DNA of 33,171 nt from an uncultured Flavobacteriales bacterium (GCA_905182775.1 CAJJCU010000150.1:1-33171); one strand, 5' to 3'; positions 17,621 to 28,100 are shown, numbered from the stretch's first letter. The notes: a model not told the origin generated them from the letters alone. Numbers and translations are program-made.

Positions 17621-20416
17621 ATGAATCCTCTAAAAATGTATACCCTACGATTACTTTGTTTTCTAAGCTTGTTGTTTACCATAAATATCACTGCTCAGGT
17701 ACAGCTTTCCGGAACACTTATTGATGACTATACAAGTACGCCCATTGAAGGAGCGAAAATCAAAGTGAAAGGGATCAATGCGGGTGCATTTACAGATGAA
17801 AAAGGGGCGTTTAAAATTTCTTTAAAAGCCGAGTTACCAGTCACTTTAATTAGTTCATTTTTGGGGTATTCAGATGTAGAAACAGTAATTACTTCTGTTC
17901 TTGATCCCGTTGTCATTAGAATAAAAACAGACAAAACATTAAACCTTGATGAGGTGAAAGTCCGCAGTTTTGCTACGGATAAGGAAAAAGAATCAGCTCT
18001 TTCAATAGAAACCATGTCTCTTTCAGAGATTCAAGAAACGCCATCATCTGATTTTTATGAAGGACTGAGTCACATGAAAGGAGTTGATTTAACTTCGGCA
18101 AGTTTGGGTTTCAAGGTGGTCAATACTAGAGGCTTCAATAGTACTTCTCCTGTAAGAACTTTGCAGATTATAGATGGGGTTGACAATGCCTCTCCAGGTT
18201 TAAATTTTGCTTTGGGAAATTTTCTTGGTGCCTCCGAGTTAGATTTGATGAAGGTTGAAGTTGTGTCAGGTGCGAGTTCGGCTTTTTACGGACCTAATGC
18301 CTTTAATGGCGTTATAAGTATGTATACTAAAAGTCCATTTAAATTTGAGGGTTTTAGTGCGTCGGTGAAAGGCGGAGAGAGATTCTTAACGGAATACGCC
18401 GTTCGTTATGCCAAAGCTTTTCAAAATAAGGAGGGCAAAGACAAGTTCGCCTTTAAGCTCAATTTTTCTTATTTATCGGCAGATGATTGGGTAGCGGATA
18501 ATGCCAATTCTGTTGAGGGACTCGATACTGATGAGAATAATATAGGAGGCTATGATGCCGTGAATAGGTATGGAGATGAGAATCTATCACCCAATATAAA
18601 CAACGCTTTAGATATTCAGTCACGGTGGATGACTCCTGGTTTACGAAGATGGCACCGAACGGGTTACTGGGAAAAAGACATTGTGGATTATGATACGAAG
18701 AACTTAAAGGCTTCAGCAGCTTTTCATTATTTATTTACTGAGGATGTTGAGCTTGTTTTGGCCTCGAATTTAGGGACAGGAACTACCGTGTACCAAGGTG
18801 ACAATCGTTTTAGTTTAAAGGATATTGTATTTATTCAAAATCGATTAGAGCTTAGAAAAAAAGATGATTTTTTTATTCGTGCATACGCGACAAATGAAGA
18901 TGCCGGTAATTCTTATGATGCTGTACTTACCGCCTTTTTAATGCAAGATGCAGCGAGTGATGATTGGGATTGGTACAACCGTTACAGAGGTTATTGGACG
19001 GGAAATATTACAGAGCAGGTTCGGGATTTAGACCCAAATGTAGTTTGGGAACCACAGCTCGGTGCGACTCTTGATATAGGCGCTATTGATTCTGTCGTGA
19101 ATGCGAACCCCGAACAAATGGCAATCTGGCATGATGAAGCTGAAGCTTTTGCAAATGAAGCTTATGGTAATCTAGGGGGAGGCGAGGCTTATTTTCAGCC
19201 CGGAACGGCGCGCTTTGATTCATTACTAACGGATATTACTATGAAGACCTCTTTCTTGGAGGGGGGGTCGCGACTTCAAGACAAGTCAGCTTTGTACCAT
19301 GTTCACGGAGAAAAGATTTTTGATACGGATTTTGCAAAGTATACCGTGGGGGCCAATGGAAGAATTTATACGCCTCGTTCTGATGGTGCTTTATTTAGTG
19401 ATACCGCAGGGATTCGAATTATTAATAGAGAATTTGGATTTTATGCCGGTATTGAAAAACGATTTGCCGAGGATAAGCTTATTTTTAAAGCAACCATGCG
19501 TCTTGATAAGAATGAAAACTTTGATTTCTTGCCTTCTCCTGCGGCATCTCTTATATGGCAGCCAAAAAAAGAGCATACTCTGAGAGGCACCGTGACCTCT
19601 GCTATTCGAAATCCAACGCTATTGAATCAATATATGTATTACAATGTAGGGCGCGCCAAGCTAGTTGGGAATATCAATGGTTATGATTCATTGGTTACGA
19701 TAGAATCTTTAGTAGATTATTATTACACCCAAAACCCAGATACTTTATCTTATTTTAGTCTAGACCCTATTGCTCCTGAGAAAGTAAAGTCCATTGAAGT
19801 TGGATACCGCGGTGTGTTCTTTGATAATCTTTATTTGGATATGAATTATTATTTTAATGTTTATACCAATTTCATAGGCTACGTTACGGGTGCTGATATC
19901 TTGGTTTCACTAGATGGACCTTATGTTAAGGATGTGTATCGGGTCGCAACAAACTCAAAAGAAACCATTACCACCCAAGGCGCAACTATTGGGCTAAATT
20001 ATTATATAGGTGACCACTATGCCGTTAATGGAAATTATTCGTGGAATGTTTTAAATAAGGAGTCCGATGATCCCATCATTCCGTCCTATAATACGCCTGC
20101 CCATAAGTTTAATATAGGATTTCGAGGTAGGGATTTTAGCATTAAGAGAGCGAAGGGGTTTGGCTTTAATGTGAATTATAAATGGGTAGAAGGTTTTATT
20201 TTTGAGGGCTCTCCTCAATTTACAGGAAGTGTTCCTACATACGGATTACTTGACGCTCAAATCAATAAGAAGATTGAAAAAGCCAATCTAACAATTAAGA
20301 TAGGGGCTTCAAATTTATTAAATAATAAAGTTCTGCAAGTTTATGGCGGACCGATTATTGGAAGAATGATTTATACCTCTTTATCCTTTAATTGGAAAGA
20401 TAAAAAGGATAAATAA
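17621..20416 (+). CDS. TonB-dependent receptor with N-terminal carboxypeptidase-regulatory-like domain
   Basis: Signal peptide; VQLSGTLIDDYTSTPIEGAKIKVKGINAGAFTDEKGAFKISL; plug (LKASAL-independent: ETPSSDFYEGLSHMKGVDLTSASLGFKVVNTRGFNSTSPVRTLQIIDGVDNASPGLNF, VEVVSGASSAFYGPNAFNGVISMYTK); beta barrel. Confidence 0.93.
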   Translation: MNPLKMYTLRLLCFLSLLFTINITAQVQLSGTLIDDYTSTPIEGAKIKVKGINAGAFTDEKGAFKISLKAELPVTLISSFLGYSDVETVITSVLDPVVIRIKTDKTLNLDEVKVRSFATDKEKESALSIETMSLSEIQETPSSDFYEGLSHMKGVDLTSASLGFKVVNTRGFNSTSPVRTLQIIDGVDNASPGLNFALGNFLGASELDLMKVEVVSGASSAFYGPNAFNGVISMYTKSPFKFEGFSASVKGGERFLTEYAVRYAKAFQNKEGKDKFAFKLNFSYLSADDWVADNANSVEGLDTDENNIGGYDAVNRYGDENLSPNINNALDIQSRWMTPGLRRWHRTGYWEKDIVDYDTKNLKASAAFHYLFTEDVELVLASNLGTGTTVYQGDNRFSLKDIVFIQNRLELRKKDDFFIRAYATNEDAGNSYDAVLTAFLMQDAASDDWDWYNRYRGYWTGNITEQVRDLDPNVVWEPQLGATLDIGAIDSVVNANPEQMAIWHDEAEAFANEAYGNLGGGEAYFQPGTARFDSLLTDITMKTSFLEGGSRLQDKSALYHVHGEKIFDTDFAKYTVGANGRIYTPRSDGALFSDTAGIRIINREFGFYAGIEKRFAEDKLIFKATMRLDKNENFDFLPSPAASLIWQPKKEHTLRGTVTSAIRNPTLLNQYMYYNVGRAKLVGNINGYDSLVTIESLVDYYYTQNPDTLSYFSLDPIAPEKVKSIEVGYRGVFFDNLYLDMNYYFNVYTNFIGYVTGADILVSLDGPYVKDVYRVATNSKETITTQGATIGLNYYIGDHYAVNGNYSWNVLNKESDDPIIPSYNTPAHKFNIGFRGRDFSIKRAKGFGFNVNYKWVEGFIFEGSPQFTGSVPTYGLLDAQINKKIEKANLTIKIGASNLLNNKVLQVYGGPIIGRMIYTSLSFNWKDKKDK

Positions 20417-20466
20417 GCTCCTTTTACCTAATATTCTCTATCTTAGAGCAACTAAAAAATAATAAT

Positions 20467-22077
20467 ATGAAAAAAATACTTCTACCTTTTTTAAGCTGTA
20501 TAGCTATTCTTGGAAGCTCATTTGCCCAAGTACGATATGTTGATGAAGTCTTTACAGACTTTACTGTAGATAATAATATCGAATACGGCATGAATTTTTC
20601 TGTTCTTGCTGCAAGTCAAGGACTTCCATATGCACCAACTGGGCAAGACCTTACAGGAGACGGGAATGCTGATATTCCGCCATTAGAATTTGATTTATAC
20701 CAGCCAGATGGTGATACCGAAACTGAAAGACCATTGGTGATTGTATTGCATACAGGAACTTTCGCACCTATTATATATAATGGAAACCCAACGGGAATGC
20801 GTCAAGATATAGCGACAACATTAATTTGTGAAAGCTATGCAAAACGTGGATACGTTGTTGCAAACTTAGAATATCGTTTGGGATGGAATCCAGGGGCTGA
20901 AACTCCTGCTGAGAGAGGAGCGAGCCTTATGAAGGCTGTTTATCGTGCGATTCAAGATACAAAAGGTGCGGTTCGTTATTTCAGAAGAGATTACGAAAAT
21001 GGCAACACATATGGTATCGATACTTCTCGAATCATCCTTTCCGGACAAGGTTCCGGTGGTTGGGTAGCTTTGGGTTACGCAACTGTTAACAAATATGAAG
21101 AGATTACACTTCCTAAGTTTTTAGATGTAGATGAGATTACAGGAGAAGTTACTGCGCTTATCGATACTTCTGAAATTGGTGACTGGGACGGATATGGTGG
21201 TGAATTTAATAATGTAAATCATCCTGGTTATTCTAATGATGTTCATATGATCTGTAGCATGGGTGGTGGTATTGGCGATTTAAGCTGGCTTGAAGCCGGT
21301 GAGACTCCTATGTGTGCCGTTCATTGTCCTACTGATCCAGTTGCAATTTATACGACTGGTGATGTTTCTGTAGCCGGAGCAGGTCTTATCACTACAGAAA
21401 TTAGTGGTTCTTATGATGTGATGACTAAAGCAAACATGTTAGGTAATAATGATGTTTTGAGCACAGTAAATGCGGGAAGTGATGCCTATACCTTGGGCGC
21501 ACAAGCAGCATCTGCATCTGCAGAGGGTATGGCAGATTTTGGTGGAACTGTTGTTGGTGCACCTGTTGATAATGTGTTCCCTTATGTAACAGCAAATCCA
21601 TTTGAAGCGTCTCCTTGGGACCTTTGGGATCCGGCATTTGTTGAGTATGTAGCGACTGCTGTATTAGGTCTTCCAGCTGGAACAGGTACTGGTGTTTCAA
21701 ATGATGCTTTGGTACAGAATCCTGATATGAGTCCATTAAAAGCGTTTGCATACATCGATACTACATTAGGTTATTTCTGTAGAAGAATTGTGAGAGCAAC
21801 GAACCTTGATGGTTTAGCTTCAATAGAAGCATCTGAGACTATGAATACTTTAGAGGTATATCCAAACCCTGCATCAAATGTATTGGTTTTTAGAGCTCAA
21901 GAAGGGAATATTGAATCTATTGAAATTCATTCTGCTCTTGGAGAGAAAGTACGTTCAGAATTGAACCTTTCATCTAATATGGTTTCTTTTTCTGATTTGA
22001 ATTTAAAGGCTGGTTTGTACTTCTGCTCTGTAGAAGTTGACGGTCATATGTTTACAAAAAAGGTAATCATTAAATAA
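20467..22077 (+). CDS. Secreted alpha/beta-hydrolase-like (carboxylesterase-type) protein with T9SS type A sorting domain
   Basis: Signal peptide; RPLVIVLHTGTFAP..., GYVVANLEYRLGWNP..., AIQDTKGAVRYFRRD, IDTSRIILSGQGSGGWVAL. C-terminal LEVYPNPASNVLVFRAQ...LKAGLYFCSVEVDGHMFTKKVIIK. Confidence 0.88.
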   Translation: MKKILLPFLSCIAILGSSFAQVRYVDEVFTDFTVDNNIEYGMNFSVLAASQGLPYAPTGQDLTGDGNADIPPLEFDLYQPDGDTETERPLVIVLHTGTFAPIIYNGNPTGMRQDIATTLICESYAKRGYVVANLEYRLGWNPGAETPAERGASLMKAVYRAIQDTKGAVRYFRRDYENGNTYGIDTSRIILSGQGSGGWVALGYATVNKYEEITLPKFLDVDEITGEVTALIDTSEIGDWDGYGGEFNNVNHPGYSNDVHMICSMGGGIGDLSWLEAGETPMCAVHCPTDPVAIYTTGDVSVAGAGLITTEISGSYDVMTKANMLGNNDVLSTVNAGSDAYTLGAQAASASAEGMADFGGTVVGAPVDNVFPYVTANPFEASPWDLWDPAFVEYVATAVLGLPAGTGTGVSNDALVQNPDMSPLKAFAYIDTTLGYFCRRIVRATNLDGLASIEASETMNTLEVYPNPASNVLVFRAQEGNIESIEIHSALGEKVRSELNLSSNMVSFSDLNLKAGLYFCSVEVDGHMFTKKVIIK

Positions 22078-22096
22078 GTTACTAATTGATGTACAG

Positions 22097-22125
22097 AAAG
22101 CGCTTCCTCGGAAGCGCTTTTTTTT
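22097..22125 (+). terminator. Intrinsic terminator after the secreted hydrolase
   Basis: AAAGCGCTTCC-TC-GGAAGCGCTTT stem followed by T tract; lies between convergent genes. Confidence 0.92.
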
Positions 22126-22137
22126 ATGTCTAGTCTT

Positions 22138-23178
22138 TTATGAATTGATTCCATACTTCTTTAGCTGTTTCTCCATAATAGGTATAAACAAAAAAGGCAA
22201 GTATGACAAAATAAGCATCGCTGGATAACCAAAAGGTAGCATAGGGCTTTCTTCTCTAGATTCAAGCAGCTGATAAGGCTTTGCTCCTAAGTAATGATGG
22301 TCAGAGTGCCTTGTTAACTCAAATAAGAGTACGCGTCCAAGTATATGATCAGAATTCCAAGAATGTATGGCTTTTACGCCTTCATAACCACCATCTTCTT
22401 TTTTAGTTCGTCTAAGGCCATAATGAGAAAAATAGTTTTGGGCCTCTAAAATGGAAATACCAAAAATACTGGCTATAAAATAAAATAGGGCAACCTTTGT
22501 TCCGAAAAAAAGAGCGATCAAGAAGACAAACAACCAAGGCAATAGGGTGTAGAGAATCATCGGGTTAAACCATTTATTCCTTCCTTGTTTCTCCAGTTTA
22601 CGGGCTTCTAGTCTCCATGTCTTAAAATACCCTCCAATCTGTGATTTCAAGGCGAAAATATAAAAGATGTCTCCTTTTCTTGCAGAGCTTAGGTCTTTTG
22701 GTGTTGCTACATCCCTATGGTGACCACTGTTATGGTATGTCATGAAATGATTTTGTATAGATGTCGTAAGCAGAACGTGTGCTAAAAAAAGTTTAAATGG
22801 CTGGTCTGTTTTATGTCCGAGTTCATGTCCGCCATTGATTCCGTTGATTCCTAGTAAGGTACCCATCATTAGAATATAGGCGATAAGGTCACTTGTGGGT
22901 TGTGTAGTGTCAATAATGGTATTTAAAAAAATATAAATGACATAAAGATGGAGGGGGACCATCAGATAAAGAATGAGGTCGTAATAGAAATCGTGTTTTG
23001 CAATTTGCTTTTCATTTTTACTGAAGTTATAGGAGTCCTTGGGAATAACGTTTTCTATAACAGGAATAAGGATGTAAAGTGAAAAGAGACCTATATAGGC
23101 AAATAGACCGGAGCTATTGAAGGTTATTAATGCCAGTATAGGGCTTATGAAGGTACCAAAATATTTAAATTTGCCCAT
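22138..23178 (-). CDS. alkB: Alkane 1-monooxygenase (AlkB-like integral membrane diiron hydroxylase)
   Basis: Histidine boxes GGHELGHKTD, YHNSGHHRDVATPKD, NYFSHYGLRR, LTRHSDHH; several TM helices. Confidence 0.92.
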   Translation of the reverse strand: MGKFKYFGTFISPILALITFNSSGLFAYIGLFSLYILIPVIENVIPKDSYNFSKNEKQIAKHDFYYDLILYLMVPLHLYVIYIFLNTIIDTTQPTSDLIAYILMMGTLLGINGINGGHELGHKTDQPFKLFLAHVLLTTSIQNHFMTYHNSGHHRDVATPKDLSSARKGDIFYIFALKSQIGGYFKTWRLEARKLEKQGRNKWFNPMILYTLLPWLFVFLIALFFGTKVALFYFIASIFGISILEAQNYFSHYGLRRTKKEDGGYEGVKAIHSWNSDHILGRVLLFELTRHSDHHYLGAKPYQLLESREESPMLPFGYPAMLILSYLPFLFIPIMEKQLKKYGINS

Positions 23179-23194
23179 TGCGTATCGTTTCCAA

Positions 23195-23202
23195 TAAAGT
23201 TA
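23195..23202 (-). promoter_or_regulatory. Weak candidate promoter for the AlkB gene (TTG-N17-TAACTTTA on minus strand)
   Basis: One mismatch to TAnnTTTG, about 16 nt upstream of the minus-strand ATG. Confidence 0.3.
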
Positions 23203-23311
23203 GAGAAAATATCATTAATCAAGTTCTCAATGACCAGGAGGTGATTTTTACAACAATAGGAAAGATTTTGAGTAGCATCCTTAAATATAAATACGTTGGA
23301 TGTTCAATTAG

Positions 23312-23383
23312 TGGCTCCACCAGGAATCGAACCTGGATCTAAAGTTTAGGAAACTTCTATTCTATCCATTGAACTATGGGGCC
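23312..23383 (-). tRNA. tRNA-Arg (anticodon CCT)
   Basis: Minus strand GGCCCCA-TA-GTTC-AATGGATA-GAAT-A-GAAGT-TTCCTAA-ACTTT-AGAT-CCAGG-TTCGATT-CCTGG-TGGAGCC-A folds as a cloverleaf; anticodon loop TTCCTAA; CCA not encoded. Confidence 0.95.
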
Positions 23384-23398
23384 ATAATGCAAAGATAT

Positions 23399-24514
23399 CT
23401 ATTTCTGTAGAAATTTTTCTAGAGTTTCCCAAGTTTTCTTTGCGGCTTGATCCCACGAATAGGAATCACCTTTGATTTTCCCTTTTTCGATAAGCTCTTC
23501 TCGCAGGCTACTTTCAGTACTTATTTTTTCCATTTTTTCAGCCATATCTAATTCATTAAAAGGGTCGAAATAGAGGGCTGCATCTCCTGCAATTTCGGGT
23601 AGGCAGGTTTGGTTGCTCGAAACAATAGGTATGCCCGTTTTCATCGCTTCAACCAAGGGGATTCCAAAGCCTTCAAAGTAGGGTGGGTAAACCAAGGAAA
23701 ACGCGCTTGACATTAGCTGTGTTAGGGTTTTTACTTGAACATGCCCTGTGAAACTAACAGCATTCTTGATTCCCTTAGGGATGGATAGTGTTTGATTTCG
23801 CCACATATTACTCCCAACAATTAATAAATGAAAGCCATTGTTTCTTTTATAAAAAATATCGAAGGCTTTGAGCAGGCGCTCTACATTTTTACGCGGATGA
23901 ATGGAGCCAACAAAAATGAAGTAAGGTTTTCCATTTGAGTATTCTATTTTTATTTGCTGCTGTATTTCCTCTGAAACTTTTTTGAATTGAGAAGAAACAC
24001 CATTGTAAACGACACTTATTTTTTTAGGAGTGATGCCATAGGATTGAACGAGATCTTGTTTTGAATACTCTGATACAGTCAAGATGTGTTGGGCTTTTTC
24101 CGCAAATTTTGGATAGTAGTAGCGGTAATACCAGCTCACTAATTTTGGGGAATCTTCCGGATAGTGTTCGAAATGTAGATCGTGTATAGTAATCACCTGT
24201 GGGATATCAGTTCGCAAGTTGCACAATCCATCGGGAGACCAAAAAAGGTCAATTTTGTTCTTTTTGAGCGCCCTATGTAAAGGGAATCTTGCCCAAAATA
24301 TATTTAGGAATGGGTGCCTTGTTGGCGGCGAAAGGACTATGGTTTTACAATTATCAGCAAAAACAAAAGAAGGATCGAAGTCTCTGTCAAAAATCAGATA
24401 GAAATTATGCTCTGGGTGGTTTTCGCAGATTCTTTTGCTTAGTTCAAAGGTGTAGTTTCCAAAGCCTTCAAGCTTTCCTTTTAATAAGTGTCTGCAATTT
24501 ATTGCTATGTTCAA
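23399..24514 (-). CDS. GT4-family glycosyltransferase (group 1)
   Basis: EGFGIPLVEAM EX7E motif, FVGSIHPRKNVERLLKAF, HILTVSEYSKQDLVQSYGI; apparent TTG start 2 nt downstream of the preceding stop. Confidence 0.93.
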   Translation of the reverse strand: MNIAINCRHLLKGKLEGFGNYTFELSKRICENHPEHNFYLIFDRDFDPSFVFADNCKTIVLSPPTRHPFLNIFWARFPLHRALKKNKIDLFWSPDGLCNLRTDIPQVITIHDLHFEHYPEDSPKLVSWYYRYYYPKFAEKAQHILTVSEYSKQDLVQSYGITPKKISVVYNGVSSQFKKVSEEIQQQIKIEYSNGKPYFIFVGSIHPRKNVERLLKAFDIFYKRNNGFHLLIVGSNMWRNQTLSIPKGIKNAVSFTGHVQVKTLTQLMSSAFSLVYPPYFEGFGIPLVEAMKTGIPIVSSNQTCLPEIAGDAALYFDPFNELDMAEKMEKISTESSLREELIEKGKIKGDSYSWDQAAKKTWETLEKFLQK

Positions 24515-24516
24515 AT

Positions 24517-25164
24517 CTAAAACTGATGAATGTAATTGGTTTTTTTCTCGTTTTCAATGGTTGTTTCAGGCCCGTGTCCACAGTAAACTACTGTTTCTTC
24601 AGGGAGCTTAAACATTATTTCAAAAATAGAACTTTTTAAGACATTCAAGTCCCCTCCCGGTAAATCAACTCGCCCGAAGCTACCATTGAATAAAACATCT
24701 CCATTAATGACGAATTTATTTTCTTTATTATAGAAAACGACATGTCCAGGTGCGTGCCCTGGTGTAAATAAGACCTTAAATGCAATGTCTTCTAAAATAA
24801 GATCACTTCCATCTTCTAAATAAAAATCTGGATCTGGAGAGGTTTTGTATCCTTGAAAGCCATATACACCGGCGTAATTTGTTACAGCATGTAGTGTTGC
24901 AAGGTCCTTTTGATGCAGGTAAAAAGGGATGTTGTACTTTTCTTTTACTGCAGAATTTCCTAGAACGTGGTCAATATGGGCATGTGTATTTAAAAGAGCA
25001 ATTGGCTTTAGCCCTTTGTTCTCAATGAAATCGAAAAGTTCTTTTTCCTCATGTGATTCATAGCATCCCGGATCAATAATGACACAGTTTTTTGATGGAG
25101 CTATAACGATGTAAGTGTTTTCTTGAAAACCATTGAATTGAAACGATGCGACCTCTAAACTCAT
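24517..25164 (-). CDS. MBL-fold metallohydrolase (glyoxalase II-like)
   Basis: THAHIDHVLGN metal-binding motif, FTPGHAPGHVVFY, VINGDVLFNGSFGRVDLPGG, YCGHGPETTIENEK. Confidence 0.92.
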   Translation of the reverse strand: MSLEVASFQFNGFQENTYIVIAPSKNCVIIDPGCYESHEEKELFDFIENKGLKPIALLNTHAHIDHVLGNSAVKEKYNIPFYLHQKDLATLHAVTNYAGVYGFQGYKTSPDPDFYLEDGSDLILEDIAFKVLFTPGHAPGHVVFYNKENKFVINGDVLFNGSFGRVDLPGGDLNVLKSSIFEIMFKLPEETVVYCGHGPETTIENEKKTNYIHQF

Positions 25165-25175
25165 ATCTTTTTCTA

Positions 25176-28100
25176 TTATCTTATGAGGTTAACGTGTCCA
25201 GTCATTTGATATTGTTTATTTGAGAAATCTAAATAGGTTAATTTCCAAATATAAGTTCCATCTTGACATTCTTTCCCGAAAAAGGTACCGTCCCAAGATT
25301 GATAGGGTTCCGTCATCGTGTAAACGATTTCTCCCCATCTATTAAAAATGAGGCATTCCATTTCTTTAATATTTCCTCCCGATATTTGAAAGGTTTCGTT
25401 GAGGCCATTATTGTCAGGTGTGAAGGTATTTGGAATATAAATTACGGCATCGTAATAGATATTGATGAATTCATCGGATTCACATCCATTTAGATCTATA
25501 AAGGTGACCTTGTATGTGATCTCTTGATTTGGGGTCGCAATTGGGTTGTCACAATGAATGCAGCTTAAATATTCGGCTGGAGACCAAATGAAAATACCAT
25601 CTTGATCTGAGTAGGCTTGAAGCTGAATTTCATCTCCATAAAAGGCAAGGACGTCGTTTGATGTTTCAAATGATGGGTATGGGTAGAGCGCTACATTCAC
25701 ATAAGCTGTATCCCTACATTCATTCTCATCAATTCCAATAACGGTATAGTCTGTCGTACCCAATGGAACAACAGTTGCTTGGTTTTCAAATTGATTGATA
25801 ACGGTATTCGCTGGGATCCATTGATAATAATCTGCTCCCTCAGCCCATAAATAGGCTTCTTCTCTAGGGCAGATTATTGTATCGTTTCCAGCTTGAATTT
25901 CAATTTCTATGACACTAGCGTATATTGAATCGATGATTGCACCACAAGCATTTTCGATTTCTACATAAAACCACTGATTGAATTCAGGTGCAATAACGGC
26001 GATGGAACCTTCAGTGTTTAAAATATATGGATCAGGAATCCAAGAATAGGAATCCCCACCACTGGCAATAATCGTGGTTTGTGTTCCAATACAAACCCCT
26101 ACCTCATCATCTAAGTCGGATAAAGGCAAATCGAAGAAAACATTTACAGATGTTGTATCATAGTTCACGCAGCCATTTGTTGTGGTAACTTCCGCGACAT
26201 ATGTTATTGAAGAGTCTGGAGTAGATATAGGAGTGAACGAATTGGGGTCATTTAAGTAGAGTGGGGGGCTCCATGAGATAGTTCCTTCTCCAGTAGCTTC
26301 TAAGGTTATACTTTCTCCCAAGCAGATGCTAGAAGGATCAGAAACTTCAACATCGTTATTAAACACTTCTAAGGTTACTTCTAATGTTTGGGATCCACAT
26401 GTGTCAGAGACAGATACGGTAAATGTAGTTGTTTGTTCTATGGTGGCGATTGGATTAGCAGAATTTGGATTTTCTAAAAGTCCTGCGGGTTCCCATTCAT
26501 AAAAGGCGCCGCCAAAAGCCTCGAGCTCGTAGCTTTCCCCGGGGCAAATTGGCCCTACAGGATCAACGACTCCACCTTCAAAAGCACCGATATCAACTAT
26601 AATCGTCACAGAATCAGCACTAAAGCATCCAGAAGTATCATAGACAACAAGCTGAACCTCATAGGACCCTGGTTCTGTGTATTGGTATATTGGTTCCTCT
26701 TCTGTGGAGGTTCCACCGTCTCCAAATGTCCATAGGTAGGCATTTCCATTTTCACTATCATTTGTAAAAAAAACAGATTGTGGAATGCAAATTAAAGGTG
26801 CTGGTTGCGCGGCTGCAGCCTCTATTGTGCTTAATTCAAATTTAAAGGTTGCCATATTGCAATTGCTACCCTGATTTGTTTCTGCAAAGCTTCCTGATGT
26901 GGTCGTGAAACCAGTAGCATTTCCACCACAAGCCCCGCATACGGCATGGTAAATACGCCCTGACTTATCAAACCGACTTGTACCTCCATCTACATGGTTC
27001 GAACTGCTATTCAATCCGCCCATAAATGTTGCATATTTAAGGTTTGAAGCATCTTGATCTAATACCGCAATATAAAAGTTACTCCCATTTGTCTGCGTCT
27101 GGTGGGCATCTCCGGTCACAATAAACCCATTTGTAGTTGAGCTCGGGACACTTCCATTCGTTGAGCCTCCCCATCCAGCAAGATAAATATCATAGCAATT
27201 TGAGACCAAGAAAGCTGTAGGTGATATTTCTACATTTCCTGTGCCCGCTCCGATCATTGTAGTCCATTCGATGTTATTTAGCGATGCATCATATTTTCTT
27301 ATAAACTGCCCTGAATTTGGAGAACCAAAACATATAGGGCTTATGGGCCAATCAGATGAAGTTTGGCCGTAAACATAAATATTGTGATCAATGTCGTATT
27401 GCACAAAGTAAGTCTGATCGTATTCGCCAAACCCCATATAGGTACCCGATATTATGCTTCCTGTATTCGCATTGAATTTTGCCACAAAACCATCTGATAT
27501 ACCTCCTCCAAAAGAAAGGTCATTTCCTTGGTTAAAAGGGAGGCTATTTGAGCTCGTGCCCCCTGCGATGCAAAGTTCACCAAGCTCGTCATTTACTTGA
27601 ATTGAATTCCCTGACTCAGAACCCGTACCTCCAAAGTAGGTACTCCACAAGAGCTGGTTCAGCTCAGGAGGCATTTTGAATAGAATCGCATCTTGGTTTC
27701 CACCAATATTTGCCTGTTGCGCATTGTTTACTGGGAAATCTGACGAGAGTGTGCTGCTGGCTATGTAAACATTGTTATCGCCATCTAGCATAATTTCCCC
27801 TCGGAATTGGTCTCCATAATTAAAATGAAGCGGTCCCGTGTTGAGACCATCGTTTGCCGTTCCTCCTACGTAGGTAGATGCCAACAAATCCGCACCTGAT
27901 GCACTCAGTCTAGCGATGTATATGTCAGCGCCTGTGAAGCCTAAGCTATTTTCTGTAACTGTCGGCCCGCCATTGAATATATTGTCAAAAGAAGCACCAG
28001 CCATTGGGAAATCTGATGATCCCGTTACGCCATATATAAAAAGTTCCCCATTGTCCGCGCAAACCAGACTGTGCGGGGTTTCATTTCCACTTCCACCCAA

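Noticed and set aside
21425-21751. 108-aa Gln/His/Leu-rich antisense ORF
   Set aside because: Composition is an artefact of the opposite strand of the secreted hydrolase; no start context or domain.
23312-23383. tRNA as an integration site for a mobile element
   Set aside because: No integrase, att-like repeat or phage gene nearby; flanks are ordinary genes.
24219-24639. Plus-strand ORFs 24219..24401 and 24289..24639
   Set aside because: Antisense to the glycosyltransferase and MBL genes, both with clear catalytic motifs.
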